Shown in pieces: positions 7,969 to 16,126 of a DNA stretch of 48,798 nt (position 1 is the first letter of the stretch; each line of letters begins with the position of its first letter). The stretch covers positions 1 through 48,798 of the forward strand of contig NZ_JAGXCY010000033.1 in assembly GCF_018310695.1 (NCBI RefSeq), read 5' to 3'. The position numbers and the translations under genes are program-made. The DNA comes from Paenibacillus sp. Marseille-Q4541. Its GTDB lineage: Bacteria > Bacillota > Bacilli > Paenibacillales > Paenibacillaceae. The notes under the pieces were generated by a model. It was not told where the DNA came from. It made no database searches and was given only the letters and a program-made list of their open reading frames with translations.

Positions 7969-8823
7969 TTACGCTTTGTTGCTGGAACCGAACTCACGGA
8001 TTTTACCAACAACTGTTTCTTTAATTGCGTCACGTCCTGGTTGAATGAAAGTACGTGGATCGTAAGCATCTGGTTTAGCAGCAAGAACTTCGCGAACGAC
8101 TTTAGCAAATGCGATTTGGTTCTCTGTGTTTACGTTGATTTTGGATGTACCCAAAGAGATTGCTTTTTTGATGTCATGCTCAGGGATACCTGTACCACCA
8201 TGAAGAACGAGTGGAGTATGAACTGCATTGCAGATTTCTTCCATCTCTTTAAATCCAAGGTTTGGTTCGCCTTTGTAAGGACCATGTACAGAACCAAGTG
8301 CTGGAGCAAGTGTATCGATACCTGTTTCGTTAACGATGCGAAGGCAATCGTCAAGTTTCGCGTACATTACTTCACCAATAACATCATCCTCTTGTCCACC
8401 AACGATTCCAACTTCTGCTTCAACAGAAACACCTTTGGAATGAGCGTATTCAACCACTTTTTTCGTGATTTCAACGTTCTCGTCGATAACATGGTGAGAT
8501 CCGTCAATCATAACGGAAGTGAAACCTGCATCGATTGCTTCTTTACATTTATCGAAACTGGAGCCATGATCAAGATGAATGGCTACAGGCACGGTAATTT
8601 TCATATCGTGAATAAGACCTTCCACCATTTTTACAACGGTATAGAATCCGCCCATGTGGCGAGCTGCACCTTCAGAAACACCAAGGATTACTGGGGATTT
8701 TTCTTGTTCAGCTGCACCCAAGATTGCTTGTGTCCACTCAAGGTTGTTGATGTTAAATTGACCAACAGCGTATTTACCCTCAAGAGCTTTGTTCAACATG
8801 TCTGTCATAGATACTAATGGCAT
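7969..8823 (-). CDS. fba: Class II fructose-1,6-bisphosphate aldolase
   Basis: A zinc-dependent glycolytic aldolase that cleaves fructose-1,6-bisphosphate to DHAP and glyceraldehyde-3-phosphate. The 284 residues contain HLDHG at 83-87 (Asp85 catalytic, His86 zinc), the second zinc-site histidines His180 (GSVHG) and His208 (VLHGGTG), and the phosphate-binding NVNTE near 230. The ATG has a perfect AGGAGG 9 nt upstream, suggesting high expression. It is monocistronic, with its own promoter and a strong terminator. In B. subtilis fbaA also lies next to spo0F. Confidence 0.97.
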   Translation of the reverse strand: MPLVSMTDMLNKALEGKYAVGQFNINNLEWTQAILGAAEQEKSPVILGVSEGAARHMGGFYTVVKMVEGLIHDMKITVPVAIHLDHGSSFDKCKEAIDAGFTSVMIDGSHHVIDENVEITKKVVEYAHSKGVSVEAEVGIVGGQEDDVIGEVMYAKLDDCLRIVNETGIDTLAPALGSVHGPYKGEPNLGFKEMEEICNAVHTPLVLHGGTGIPEHDIKKAISLGTSKINVNTENQIAFAKVVREVLAAKPDAYDPRTFIQPGRDAIKETVVGKIREFGSSNKA

Positions 8824-8887
8824 GGTTTAAATCCTCCTAAAATGATTGTTTGTCTATGGTTTTAAGCCGACATCACATACGGAACTT

Positions 8888-8896
8888 ATTATACCA
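8888..8896 (-). promoter_or_regulatory. fba promoter (extended -10)
   Basis: The minus strand reads TGGTATAAT, an extended -10 element with a perfect TATAAT core. A TTGACA occurs only 10 bp upstream, too close to serve as its -35, so the extended -10 probably carries the promoter. Confidence 0.6.
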
Positions 8897-8965
8897 CATC
8901 CCATGTCAAATACTAAACATAGGCAATAAAAATTGCTGTGCTCTTTACCACAAGAAAAAAGCCAC

Positions 8966-8998
8966 TACAAAAAATCCTGCCCAGGAAGACAGGACTTC
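8966..8998 (-). terminator. spo0F terminator
   Basis: The minus strand pairs AAGTCCTG with CAGGATTT across a short loop, followed by a T-run. It lies 15 bp past the spo0F stop. The stem contains one mismatch. Confidence 0.7.
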
Positions 8999-9012
8999 AT
9001 ACACTTTCCCTG

Positions 9013-9387
9013 TTATGTGTTTACTCCGTTTAACTGCATATTCACTGCGATCCGCATCTCATCTATATCGAAAGGCTTAGTGAAATGCATAAGTGCGCCC
9101 AGTTCTGTCACTTCCTTAATCATGTCCAATTCCCCATATGCCGTCATCATGATAACCTTTATAGATGGATTCATTTCTTTAATATGTTTCAGAATCTCTA
9201 AGCCATCCATTCCAGGGATTTTCATATCTAAGAGCACCAAATCCGGAATATGCTTCTCAACGATCTCTAGTGCTGTTTTACCGTTAGCTGCCTGATAAGT
9301 CGTATATCCTTCACTGCTGAAAACCTCCATGAGCAAAATGCGAATTCCATTCTGATCATCTACAATGAGTACCTTTTTATTATTCAT
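9013..9387 (-). CDS. spo0F: Sporulation phosphorelay response regulator Spo0F
   Basis: A single-domain response regulator that takes phosphate from sporulation kinases and passes it to Spo0B, which loads Spo0A. The 124-residue length matches Spo0F, and the key residues fall at B. subtilis numbering: Asp10-Asp11 acidic pocket, phosphoacceptor Asp54 in LLDMKIPG, Thr82 and Lys104. There is no DNA-binding domain. GGGAGG lies about 6 nt before the ATG. A sigma-H-type promoter precedes it. A sporulation-type histidine kinase lies elsewhere in the window (35.2-37.5 kb) and is a plausible partner, by inference. Confidence 0.97.
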   Translation of the reverse strand: MNNKKVLIVDDQNGIRILLMEVFSSEGYTTYQAANGKTALEIVEKHIPDLVLLDMKIPGMDGLEILKHIKEMNPSIKVIMMTAYGELDMIKEVTELGALMHFTKPFDIDEMRIAVNMQLNGVNT

Positions 9388-9465
9388 CTAAACCTCCCGC
9401 TATTTCTAACTGTTCTACCCGCTCATTATTCTTACCTAAACACGATCATTAGGCTGTTTAGTTAA

Positions 9466-9494
9466 AGATTCTACCTCCCTCTGATAAATCCTTC
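9466..9494 (-). promoter_or_regulatory. Sigma-H-type promoter of spo0F
   Basis: On the minus strand GAAGGATTT (9494-9486), an 11-bp spacer and GTAGAATCT (9474-9466) match the sigma-H pattern RNAGGAWWW-N11/12-RNNGAATWW except for one C in the -10. B. subtilis spo0F has a sigma-H promoter, so the site is biologically expected. The start would lie about 75 nt upstream of the spo0F ATG. Confidence 0.72.
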
Positions 9495-9511
9495 TTCTCT
9501 TGTTATCAAAC

Positions 9512-9545
9512 AAAAAAAGACCCCTAGAAGATAAGGGGTCTTTAC
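9512..9545 (-). terminator. pyrG terminator
   Basis: The stem AAAGACCCCT/AGGGGTCTTT (9516-9525 and 9534-9543) has an 8-nt loop and a run of seven Ts on the minus strand, 51 bp past the pyrG stop and just upstream of the spo0F promoter. Confidence 0.93.
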
Positions 9546-9595
9546 GTTAGCAATCTATATTAATCAAAGCCCAGAAAAGACTTTGTTCCGTTTCA

Positions 9596-11206
9596 CTACA
9601 GGTTTTCCGAATGAGTTAGGGATGCTTTCACAAATTCACGGAAAAGAGGTTGCGGACGGTTTGGACGAGAAATAAATTCTGGATGGAATTGAACTGAAAG
9701 GAACCAAGGGTGTCCTGGCAGCTCTACGATTTCCACAAGACGTCCATCTGGTGAAGTACCAGAAATAAGAAGACCTGCTTTTTCAATCATTTCACGATAT
9801 TGATTGTTAAACTCGTACCGGTGACGATGTCTTTCGTATACCAGCTCGTCTTGGTAGCATTCTGCTGCAAGGGAACCTTCTTGTAATTTACAAGGGTATA
9901 GTCCAAGTCTCATTGTACCGCCCAAATCTTCGATATCCTTCTGCTCAGGAAGAAGATCGATAACAGGGAACTCTGTAGAAGGATTAATTTCAGAGCTATT
10001 GGCATCAGCAAGTCCCACTACAGAACGTGCATACTCAATTACAGACACTTGCATTCCAAGACAGATCCCGAAGAACGGAATTTGTTTCTCGCGCGCATAA
10101 CGAATCGCAGATACTTTACCTTCGATACCACGATCACCGAAACCGCCTGGAACGAGAATACCACCGATTCCATGCAGAAGCTCATCTACGTTCTCATCCG
10201 TAATTTCTTCTGCGTTAACCCAGCGAATTTTCACATCTGCGTTCGCAGCAAATCCAGCATGGGAAAGAGACTCAACTACACTGAGGTAAGCATCGTGAAG
10301 AGCAACGTATTTACCTACAATTGCGATTTCCACTGTTCTTTCCAATTTGTTGATTTGGCTAACAAGACTTTCCCATTCAGTCATATCTGGCAAAGGAGTT
10401 GTCAGCTTCAAGTGATTTACTACGATTTCATCCAGTCCCTCATCACGTAAATTCAGAGGCACTTCATACAGTGTACTTGCATCACGGCATTCCACAACTG
10501 CATGTGGATCAATATCACAGAAAAGAGCAAGCTTAGCCTTAACGTCAGCAGACAGCTCTTGTTCCGTACGACATACGATAACATTAGGCTGAATACCGAT
10601 GCTACGCAGTTCTTTTACACTGTGTTGTGTCGGTTTTGTTTTGATTTCACCAGCTGCTTTAATGAAAGGAATCAAAGTAACATGGATGTACATTACATTA
10701 TCGCGACCTACATCACTTTTGATCTGACGAATCGCTTCAAGGTAAGGCAAACTTTCGATGTCGCCCACAGTTCCGCCAATTTCAGTAATAACTACATCCG
10801 AACCTGCTTCACGTCCTGCACGGAATACACGCTCTTTAATTTCGTTCGTAATATGAGGAATAACCTGAACTGTACCGCCCAAGTATTCTCCACGACGCTC
10901 TTTACTAATAACAGATGAATATACTTTACCTGTCGTTACGTTGCTGTTCTTGGATAGATTAATATCGATAAAACGCTCATAGTGTCCAAGGTCAAGGTCC
11001 GTCTCCGCTCCATCATCTGTAACAAACACTTCACCATGTTGATAAGGACTCATCGTTCCTGGGTCCACATTGATGTATGGATCAAATTTCTGAATCGTTA
11101 CCTTAAGTCCTCTGTTCTTGAGCAATCTCCCAAGAGATGCAGCCGTAATCCCTTTACCCAGGGAAGAAACAACCCCGCCCGTCACGAAAATATACTTTGT
11201 TGTCAC
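9596..11206 (-). CDS. pyrG: CTP synthase
   Basis: Makes CTP from UTP using ATP and glutamine-derived ammonia. The 536-residue protein has the N-terminal synthetase domain beginning KYIFVTGGVVSSLGKG, with its P-loop at about 10-20. A C-terminal class I glutamine amidotransferase domain carries the nucleophile Cys382 in GICLGMQ and the FHPEF His/Glu near 513. The GTG start at 11206 is chosen because GGAGGG sits 8 nt upstream; the open frame continues 15 codons further without a ribosome-binding site. It lies downstream of rpoE and upstream of spo0F, as in B. subtilis. Two terminator-like hairpins in the rpoE-pyrG gap may include a leader attenuator. Confidence 0.97.
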   Translation of the reverse strand: MTTKYIFVTGGVVSSLGKGITAASLGRLLKNRGLKVTIQKFDPYINVDPGTMSPYQHGEVFVTDDGAETDLDLGHYERFIDINLSKNSNVTTGKVYSSVISKERRGEYLGGTVQVIPHITNEIKERVFRAGREAGSDVVITEIGGTVGDIESLPYLEAIRQIKSDVGRDNVMYIHVTLIPFIKAAGEIKTKPTQHSVKELRSIGIQPNVIVCRTEQELSADVKAKLALFCDIDPHAVVECRDASTLYEVPLNLRDEGLDEIVVNHLKLTTPLPDMTEWESLVSQINKLERTVEIAIVGKYVALHDAYLSVVESLSHAGFAANADVKIRWVNAEEITDENVDELLHGIGGILVPGGFGDRGIEGKVSAIRYAREKQIPFFGICLGMQVSVIEYARSVVGLADANSSEINPSTEFPVIDLLPEQKDIEDLGGTMRLGLYPCKLQEGSLAAECYQDELVYERHRHRYEFNNQYREMIEKAGLLISGTSPDGRLVEIVELPGHPWFLSVQFHPEFISRPNRPQPLFREFVKASLTHSENL

Positions 11207-11320
11207 TACTAATACCCTCCTACTTAAAAGTCCGTTAAAATCAGGCGACATTATGATGTTATCCTAACCCATTTTTCAGGTTATCATCGTCAAAAAAGGG
11301 AAAATGCAAAATTTGCTTGC

Positions 11321-11352
11321 AAAAAAACATCCCGCCTTCACGTTCAAGGCGG
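11321..11352 (-). terminator. Intrinsic terminator in the pyrG leader
   Basis: A perfect stem CCGCCTT/AAGGCGG (11332-11338 and 11346-11352) with a 7-nt loop is followed within three bases by seven Ts on the minus strand. It lies 115 bp before the pyrG GTG and is separate from the rpoE terminator. It is either a second rpoE terminator or a pyrG leader attenuator. B. subtilis pyrG is controlled by CTP-sensitive leader termination. Confidence 0.8.
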
Positions 11353-11389
11353 TCCATTTAATTACATATCAACTTCCCCTATAAAAAAC

Positions 11390-11424
11390 AAAAAAGCACA
11401 CCCGAAAAACGGGGCACTTTTTTA
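11390..11424 (-). terminator. rpoE terminator
   Basis: The stem around GTGCCCCG/CGGGTGTGC is flanked by A- and T-runs on both sides, so it can act in either direction. It lies about 110 bp downstream of the rpoE stop. Confidence 0.82.
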
Positions 11425-11535
11425 TATAAAAACAAGTGTATTATCATCGTTCAATCATAAGCCCATGCAATAGTTTACTGCTTTGCATGATCTTTTGTCA
11501 AGGATGTTCACAGACTTTATAAGACCAGATATGGA

Positions 11536-12075
11536 CTACTTTTCCTCTTCGTCTTCTTCCAAAGAGTCATCGTCGTCTTCTTCCAGGTCTTCATCTTCGT
11601 CAAGCTCTTCATCACCGATAATTTCTTCTTCTTCATCGTCTTCTGAATCGTCGTCAAAGAGGTCTTCATCCTCATCCTCTTCGTCTTCAGGATTGTCGAA
11701 GTCTTCTTCCTCGTTGCTGAATGTATCTTCTTCCTCTGTGTATTCCTCTTCATCATCTTCATCGTTGATAATTCTTGGACGTTTCGTACCTGTAACCGCG
11801 TCCTCAGACTTATCAATCGGGTACCAACGCTTCAGTCCCCACAGATTGGTTCCTACATAAGCAAAACGACCATCAATATTGATTTCGGTATATAGCTGAG
11901 CGATGACATCATTTGTTTCTTCAGCATTCAAACCACGCAGTTTTGCTACCTCTTCCATAAGGTCACGATAGTAATAAGGCGTATTGACTGCTTTCAGTAC
12001 CATAAATGCCAAGTCAACCAACGGCATCTCACGAATTTGCTCTGGATCTAATTTTAATTTGAGTGAGGTACTCAC
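11536..12075 (-). CDS. rpoE: DNA-directed RNA polymerase delta subunit
   Basis: The delta subunit, specific to low-GC Gram-positives, binds core RNA polymerase and increases recycling and promoter selectivity. The N-terminal HARE-HTH domain (about 12-95) contains the INIDGRFAYVGTNLWGL stretch. The C-terminal third is almost entirely Asp/Glu, the unstructured acidic tail of the family. The GTG at 12075 is preferred: AGAGGA lies about 11 nt upstream, and it removes eight residues, including two Cys, that lack a ribosome-binding site. It gives 179 residues. The gene has its own terminator; pyrG follows. Confidence 0.95.
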   Translation of the reverse strand: MSTSLKLKLDPEQIREMPLVDLAFMVLKAVNTPYYYRDLMEEVAKLRGLNAEETNDVIAQLYTEINIDGRFAYVGTNLWGLKRWYPIDKSEDAVTGTKRPRIINDEDDEEEYTEEEDTFSNEEEDFDNPEDEEDEDEDLFDDDSEDDEEEEIIGDEELDEDEDLEEDDDDSLEEDEEEK

Positions 12076-12488
12076 TTGCGGACACTTCCTCTCACACATA
12101 ATTCATTGACTTTTGTCGTTTCAATAACTTGGACCTTTATCTAACATATCCATTAACAAACATAAGTAAAACCTATTTAGCCCCAAAATGCAAGTTTTAT
12201 GTAAGGAGATGAACCAAAAAACAGTTTCACTTCTTTGAAAGCGAATTCGAAGATAAAAAAGACGGAGGTCCCTCCCCCGCCTTCTGACTGTATCCGCCCT
12301 GAAGAAATTCTCTTCTACGGGTCCCTACAAGAGCTATGGAGCTCTCTATGTATAGTATGAGTTTAATTCCATTTTGACACGGAACAAAGCGCCTATTTCT
12401 CAGAAAAAACGGGCGTGTTTCCCATGCGGCAAAGAAGTCTTCTTCATACAATACCTCAAGCATGGCATCCAGAGGGGGACTTCCCAAA
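12076..12488. other. Intergenic region between rpoE and the S8 peptidase
   Basis: This 413-bp gap between divergent genes holds no supportable protein gene. At about 12255-12285 the minus strand has a terminator-like hairpin (AAGGCGG with CCGTCTT, then six Ts). At about 12330-12346 there is an AGAGCT/AGCTCT dyad. Promoters for both flanking genes must lie here. A plus-strand TTGACA at about 12374-12379 has no good -10. A minus-strand reading frame across 12227-12487 lacks a ribosome-binding site and overlaps the peptidase start. Confidence 0.5.
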
Positions 12489-13640
12489 ATGGACTATTCC
12501 ATATTTTTAAAAATGCTCCATGACGAAATTGACCACACCTCCCACCCAACCGGAAGACACCAAATTATTCGTTTTATGAAACCGCAGCAATACCGGGATT
12601 GCCTGATCCAGTTAAGTAAAATGAAACCTTCCCTTAGTAAACTCCAACATATACGTGCCTCGCACTTAATTAGAGCACTGATTGTTCCTCTACCTTCCTC
12701 AGCTAGGCTGCATCATTTCAACAGCGAAGTCACGATTGAACAGGACACCAGAATCCAGGTTCATTCTAATTTTAGAAATCCCAAATCGGAAGGCGGCATA
12801 GGTATCCCTTGGGGTGTAAAACAAATTCGAGCTCCTAAGGCATGGTCCACATCAACGGGGCATAAGATTAAAATTGCTGTCATTGATACCGGCGCGGATT
12901 ATCAGCACCCCGATCTTAGGCATTCATTAGCTAGGGGCATTAACCTGCTAAACCGAAGTATGCTTCCACTAGATGATAACGGACATGGCACCCATATTGC
13001 CGGCACAATTGCAGCAGCGAACAGCACGGAAGGGATTATTGGCGTTGCACCGAGGTCTGTTATCTACCCTGTCAAAGCTTTCGATAATCAAGGATCAGCC
13101 TATGTATCTGATATTATTCTCGGAATCGATTGGTGCGTCCGAAACCGAGTGGATATCATTAATATGAGCTTTGGCATGAGAACCAAGAGCAAAGCACTTC
13201 TTGATGTTGTGAATCGAGCTACCAAACAAGGCATCGTTATCGTTGCTTCTTCCGGAAATGATGGCAAACGCCGAAGTATTGATTATCCAGCACGATACTC
13301 ACAGACAATTTCAGTTGGAGCAACAGACGAAAATCGGCATATTGCTGATTTTAGTAACCGTGGCCCTCACGTTGATATCTATGCACCAGGAAAGAACATA
13401 AATTCCTGCTGGGTGCAGGGTAAGTACCACGAAATGAGCGGAACATCCATGGCAACTTCCCATGTAAGTGGAGCAATCGCATTATTAATGGCTGAAAGAC
13501 CAGGCTTAACTCCGGATGAGATCAAGAACCTGATTAAAAAAACAGCTACGCCCTTGCGCCCCCGTAAATCGGCAAGAGGCTCTGAACAAGGCGGGGAACT
13601 ACATGCACTCCGGCTACTTCAGGAAGGGATGAAGGGATGA
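12489..13640 (+). CDS. S8 family serine peptidase (subtilase), no signal peptide
   Basis: A 383-residue subtilisin-family protease. The catalytic triad is visible as Asp133 (VIDTG), His166 (NGHGTH) and Ser320 (SGTSMA), with oxyanion-hole Asn257 (SSGNDG). The first 105 residues precede the catalytic domain and look like an inhibitor-type propeptide. No hydrophobic signal sequence is present, so it is either intracellular or exported in an unrecognised way. The ATG at 12489 has GAGGGGG about 10 nt upstream; an in-frame ATG 27 nt earlier lacks a site. It faces argS across a shared terminator and is the only gene on this strand from 4.5 to 24 kb. The substrate is unknown. Confidence 0.92.
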   Translation: MDYSIFLKMLHDEIDHTSHPTGRHQIIRFMKPQQYRDCLIQLSKMKPSLSKLQHIRASHLIRALIVPLPSSARLHHFNSEVTIEQDTRIQVHSNFRNPKSEGGIGIPWGVKQIRAPKAWSTSTGHKIKIAVIDTGADYQHPDLRHSLARGINLLNRSMLPLDDNGHGTHIAGTIAAANSTEGIIGVAPRSVIYPVKAFDNQGSAYVSDIILGIDWCVRNRVDIINMSFGMRTKSKALLDVVNRATKQGIVIVASSGNDGKRRSIDYPARYSQTISVGATDENRHIADFSNRGPHVDIYAPGKNINSCWVQGKYHEMSGTSMATSHVSGAIALLMAERPGLTPDEIKNLIKKTATPLRPRKSARGSEQGGELHALRLLQEGMKG

Positions 13641-13697
13641 ATTCTATAATCTTATGGATGGCATTACACAATGGTAGTTTCATAGATACTTGAATCA

Positions 13698-13734
13698 CGT
13701 AAAAACCCCTTCCGTTTCCGAGAGGGGTTTTACC
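13698..13734. terminator. Bidirectional terminator, S8 peptidase / argS
   Basis: An inverted repeat of about 11 bp (GTAAAAACCCCT with AGGGGTTTTAC) has A/T flanks on both sides. It sits between the convergent peptidase and argS genes and probably serves both. Confidence 0.85.
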
Positions 13735-13766
13735 TATTTCTCTACACTACTTGGTAGTAGTGTATT

Positions 13767-15446
13767 TTACATTTTTTCCGGAGCGCTTACGCCCACCAGT
13801 TTCAAACTGTTCTTAATTACGATACGTACCGCACCTAGAAGTGCAAGACGAGCTTGTGTCTGCTCTGCATCCTCAGTTATTACACGTTCAGCTTTGTAAT
13901 AGCTGTGGAACATAGAGGACAACTCATATACGTAACGAATGATTCGGTGTGGTGCATGGCCTTTAGCTGCTACCGCAACTTCTTCTGGGAATTCTCCCAG
14001 TTTGCGAAGCAGATTGTATTCATGCTCAGCTGTCAGCTTGGACATGTCAACATCGCGTACTGGATACACAACAATCCCTTGCTCTTCTGCCTGGCGGTAC
14101 ACACTGCATACACGAGCATGAGCATACTGGACATAGAAGACCGGATTCTCATTCGATGTGGAGATAGCCAAGTCCATATCAAAATCAAGATGGGAATCCA
14201 TACTGCGCATTGTGAAGAAATAACGAATAGCGTCAACGCCTACTTCTTCCATCAAATCTTCCATCGTTACTGCTTTTCCTGTACGTTTGGACATTTTCAC
14301 TTTTTCGCCGTCTTGGAACAAGCTGACCATCTGAGCAATCAGAACAATGAGTTTGTCCGGATCATTGCCGAGTGCTTCCATCGCGGCTTTCATTCTTGGA
14401 ATATAACCGTGATGATCTGCACCCCAAATATTAATCATTGTGTCATATCCACGGGCATATTTGTCGCGGTGATACGCAATGTCTGGAGTCAGGTAAGTAT
14501 AGGTACCATCATTCTTAATCAGTACCCGGTCCTTATCATCGCCATACTTGGTTGTATGAAGCCAAGTTGCACCTTCTTCTTCAAATATCTCATTCCGTTC
14601 ACGGAGCTCATCGAGTGCGTTAAGCACCGCACCATTATCGTAAAGGGACGTTTCGCTGAACCAGTTATCAAAGGAAACCCGGAATAGACCGAGGTCACGT
14701 TTAATTTTATCCAGTTCTTTTTCCAAACCATAGTCTCTGAAAAAGGCTGCACGATCACCAGGAGTCAGTTCAAGCAGAGATGAACCCTTCTCCGCTATTA
14801 ATTCCTTGGCAAATCCACGAATATCAGCACCGTGGTAACCATCTTCCGGCATCTCAACTTCTTGTCCGAGTTCCTGAAGGTAACGTGCTTCAATTGACTT
14901 ACTAAGGTTAAATACCTGGTTTCCCGCATCATTAATATAGTACTCACGAGTTACTTCATAGCCAGCAAAATCAAGCACATTACAAAGCGCATCTCCTACT
15001 GCTGCCCCGCGAGCATGTCCTAGATGCAGACTTCCCGTTGGATTTGCACTAACAAACTCAACTTGAACTTTACGTCCTTCTCCCAGATTAACCCGTCCAT
15101 AATCATCGCCTTGTTCTTGAACAAGTTCTACGATTGGGTATAGATAGCTCTTGGTTAAACGGAAGTTGATGAATCCTGGTCCTGCAATCTCTGCTGCTTC
15201 AATCCCCGCTTCGGAAAGATTCAAATGTTCAATGATTTGTTCAGCAATCATCCGTGGATTTTTTTTAGCAATACGAGTAAGCTGCATTGCTGCATTGGTT
15301 GCAAGATCTCCATGATTCTTGTCTTTTGGTACTTCAAGTACAATGCTCGGCATCTCTTCAGATGTTACCAGCCCTGCCGAAAGAATAGCTTCTTTTATTC
15401 CTTTAGTTACCTTCTCGTTAATAAGATCGAGTGGATTGCGTGTCAT
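13767..15446 (-). CDS. argS: Arginyl-tRNA synthetase
   Basis: A class I aminoacyl-tRNA synthetase that charges tRNA-Arg. The 559 residues include the N-terminal tRNA D-loop recognition domain (1-110), the HIGH-type motif HLGH at 141-144 within GSLHLGHARGA, and KMSKR at 384-388. The C-terminal anticodon-binding domain ends with the usual hydrophobic Met residue. The ATG lies 4 nt past the ywiB stop, and its AGGAGG falls inside the ywiB end at a long spacing of about 12 nt, so coupling is likely. No T-box leader is visible in front of the ywiB-argS unit. Confidence 0.97.
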   Translation of the reverse strand: MTRNPLDLINEKVTKGIKEAILSAGLVTSEEMPSIVLEVPKDKNHGDLATNAAMQLTRIAKKNPRMIAEQIIEHLNLSEAGIEAAEIAGPGFINFRLTKSYLYPIVELVQEQGDDYGRVNLGEGRKVQVEFVSANPTGSLHLGHARGAAVGDALCNVLDFAGYEVTREYYINDAGNQVFNLSKSIEARYLQELGQEVEMPEDGYHGADIRGFAKELIAEKGSSLLELTPGDRAAFFRDYGLEKELDKIKRDLGLFRVSFDNWFSETSLYDNGAVLNALDELRERNEIFEEEGATWLHTTKYGDDKDRVLIKNDGTYTYLTPDIAYHRDKYARGYDTMINIWGADHHGYIPRMKAAMEALGNDPDKLIVLIAQMVSLFQDGEKVKMSKRTGKAVTMEDLMEEVGVDAIRYFFTMRSMDSHLDFDMDLAISTSNENPVFYVQYAHARVCSVYRQAEEQGIVVYPVRDVDMSKLTAEHEYNLLRKLGEFPEEVAVAAKGHAPHRIIRYVYELSSMFHSYYKAERVITEDAEQTQARLALLGAVRIVIKNSLKLVGVSAPEKM

Positions 15447-15450
15447 GATT

Positions 15451-15870
15451 TTATTGTTCCTCCTGAATTTCTATACTAATAGACAACTGCCCTGATTGTT
15501 CTTCAAAAACATATAAGTCATAGCTAAACGAAATCTTACCCGATAAATTCGATACGGCCAGAGTCAGCTCTTTCGTATCGGTAGATAAAGCAAATGAAGT
15601 AAATGGAGAGCGATAAAAGCCAGGCAATCTTTTCCCTAGCTCAAATGTTTGCTCTGATTCAACTCCACCATGCCGGATCAGCTTCACGCTGTCACCTGTT
15701 ATCTTCACTGTATTACGAATGGACTCGCTTCCAGTCTGCTGTTCTTCTTCCTCATATCGTATATATAAAGCGGTGCCTTTCCGTAAAGCCTCACCCACTA
15801 CATGCTGGATGACATTCTCTCCATCAGCCACGCTGTGAATTTGGAGTTTGACGGGACTCCATACTGACAT
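15451..15870 (-). CDS. ywiB: DUF1934 protein (YwiB family)
   Basis: A 139-residue YwiB-family protein of unknown function, predicted all-beta and calycin-like: strands alternate throughout, e.g. PVKLQIHSVADGE and SFSYDLYVFEEQ. The conserved HGGVESEQTFELGKR segment lies in the middle. It is encoded just upstream of argS, as in B. subtilis. The ATG at 15870 has GGGAG 9 nt upstream; the frame begins 8 codons earlier at an ATG without a site. It has no signal peptide or membrane segment. Confidence 0.9.
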   Translation of the reverse strand: MSVWSPVKLQIHSVADGENVIQHVVGEALRKGTALYIRYEEEEQQTGSESIRNTVKITGDSVKLIRHGGVESEQTFELGKRLPGFYRSPFTSFALSTDTKELTLAVSNLSGKISFSYDLYVFEEQSGQLSISIEIQEEQ

Positions 15871-15923
15871 CTTTTTCTTCTCCCATCTATTCATAGGCGT
15901 ACTTTTTTATTACATCTTTATAT

Positions 15924-15974
15924 ATTCTATATAGTTTACGGTTATTGTTCAAATTTAAATCCTACCTGCAGGTA
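15924..15974 (-). promoter_or_regulatory. ywiB-argS promoter with upstream palindrome
   Basis: The minus strand has TTGAAC (15952-15947), a 17-bp spacer and TAGAAT (15929-15924). Ten base pairs upstream of the -35 is a perfect 12-bp palindrome, TACCTGCAGGTA (15963-15974), that could be an operator. No regulator was identified. Confidence 0.6.
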
Positions 15975-16028
15975 CAAAAACAACCTGTTTTTAGAATGAA
16001 GGCAGATGTTTACTCTTACTGTACATAA

Positions 16029-16080
16029 AAACACCCCTTAAATTCCCGGCTCTTTAAGGCCAAAGTTTTTAAAGGGTGTA
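16029..16080 (-). terminator. speB terminator
   Basis: ACACCCTTTAAA pairs with TTTAAGGGGTGT across a loop that contains a further GGCC-type hairpin, followed on the minus strand by four Ts. It lies 47 bp past the speB stop. Confidence 0.75.
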
Positions 16081-16126
16081 ATCGAGTCACATAAATTTGC
16101 CTTCTTCTGCAATTGGAAGAAAAAAC

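Noticed and set aside
8902..8910. TTGACA as -35 of the fba promoter
   Set aside because: It lies only about 10 bp from the TATAAT, too close to pair with it; the extended -10 explains the promoter better.
11483..11860. Serine-rich plus-strand open frame
   Set aside because: It is the complement of the GAA/GAT-rich acidic tail of rpoE; repetitive Ser codons are a shadow of Asp/Glu codons.
12227..12487. 86-codon minus-strand open frame over the peptidase start
   Set aside because: No ribosome-binding site, overlaps the well-supported S8 peptidase start, contains a terminator-like hairpin near its end, and resembles no protein family.
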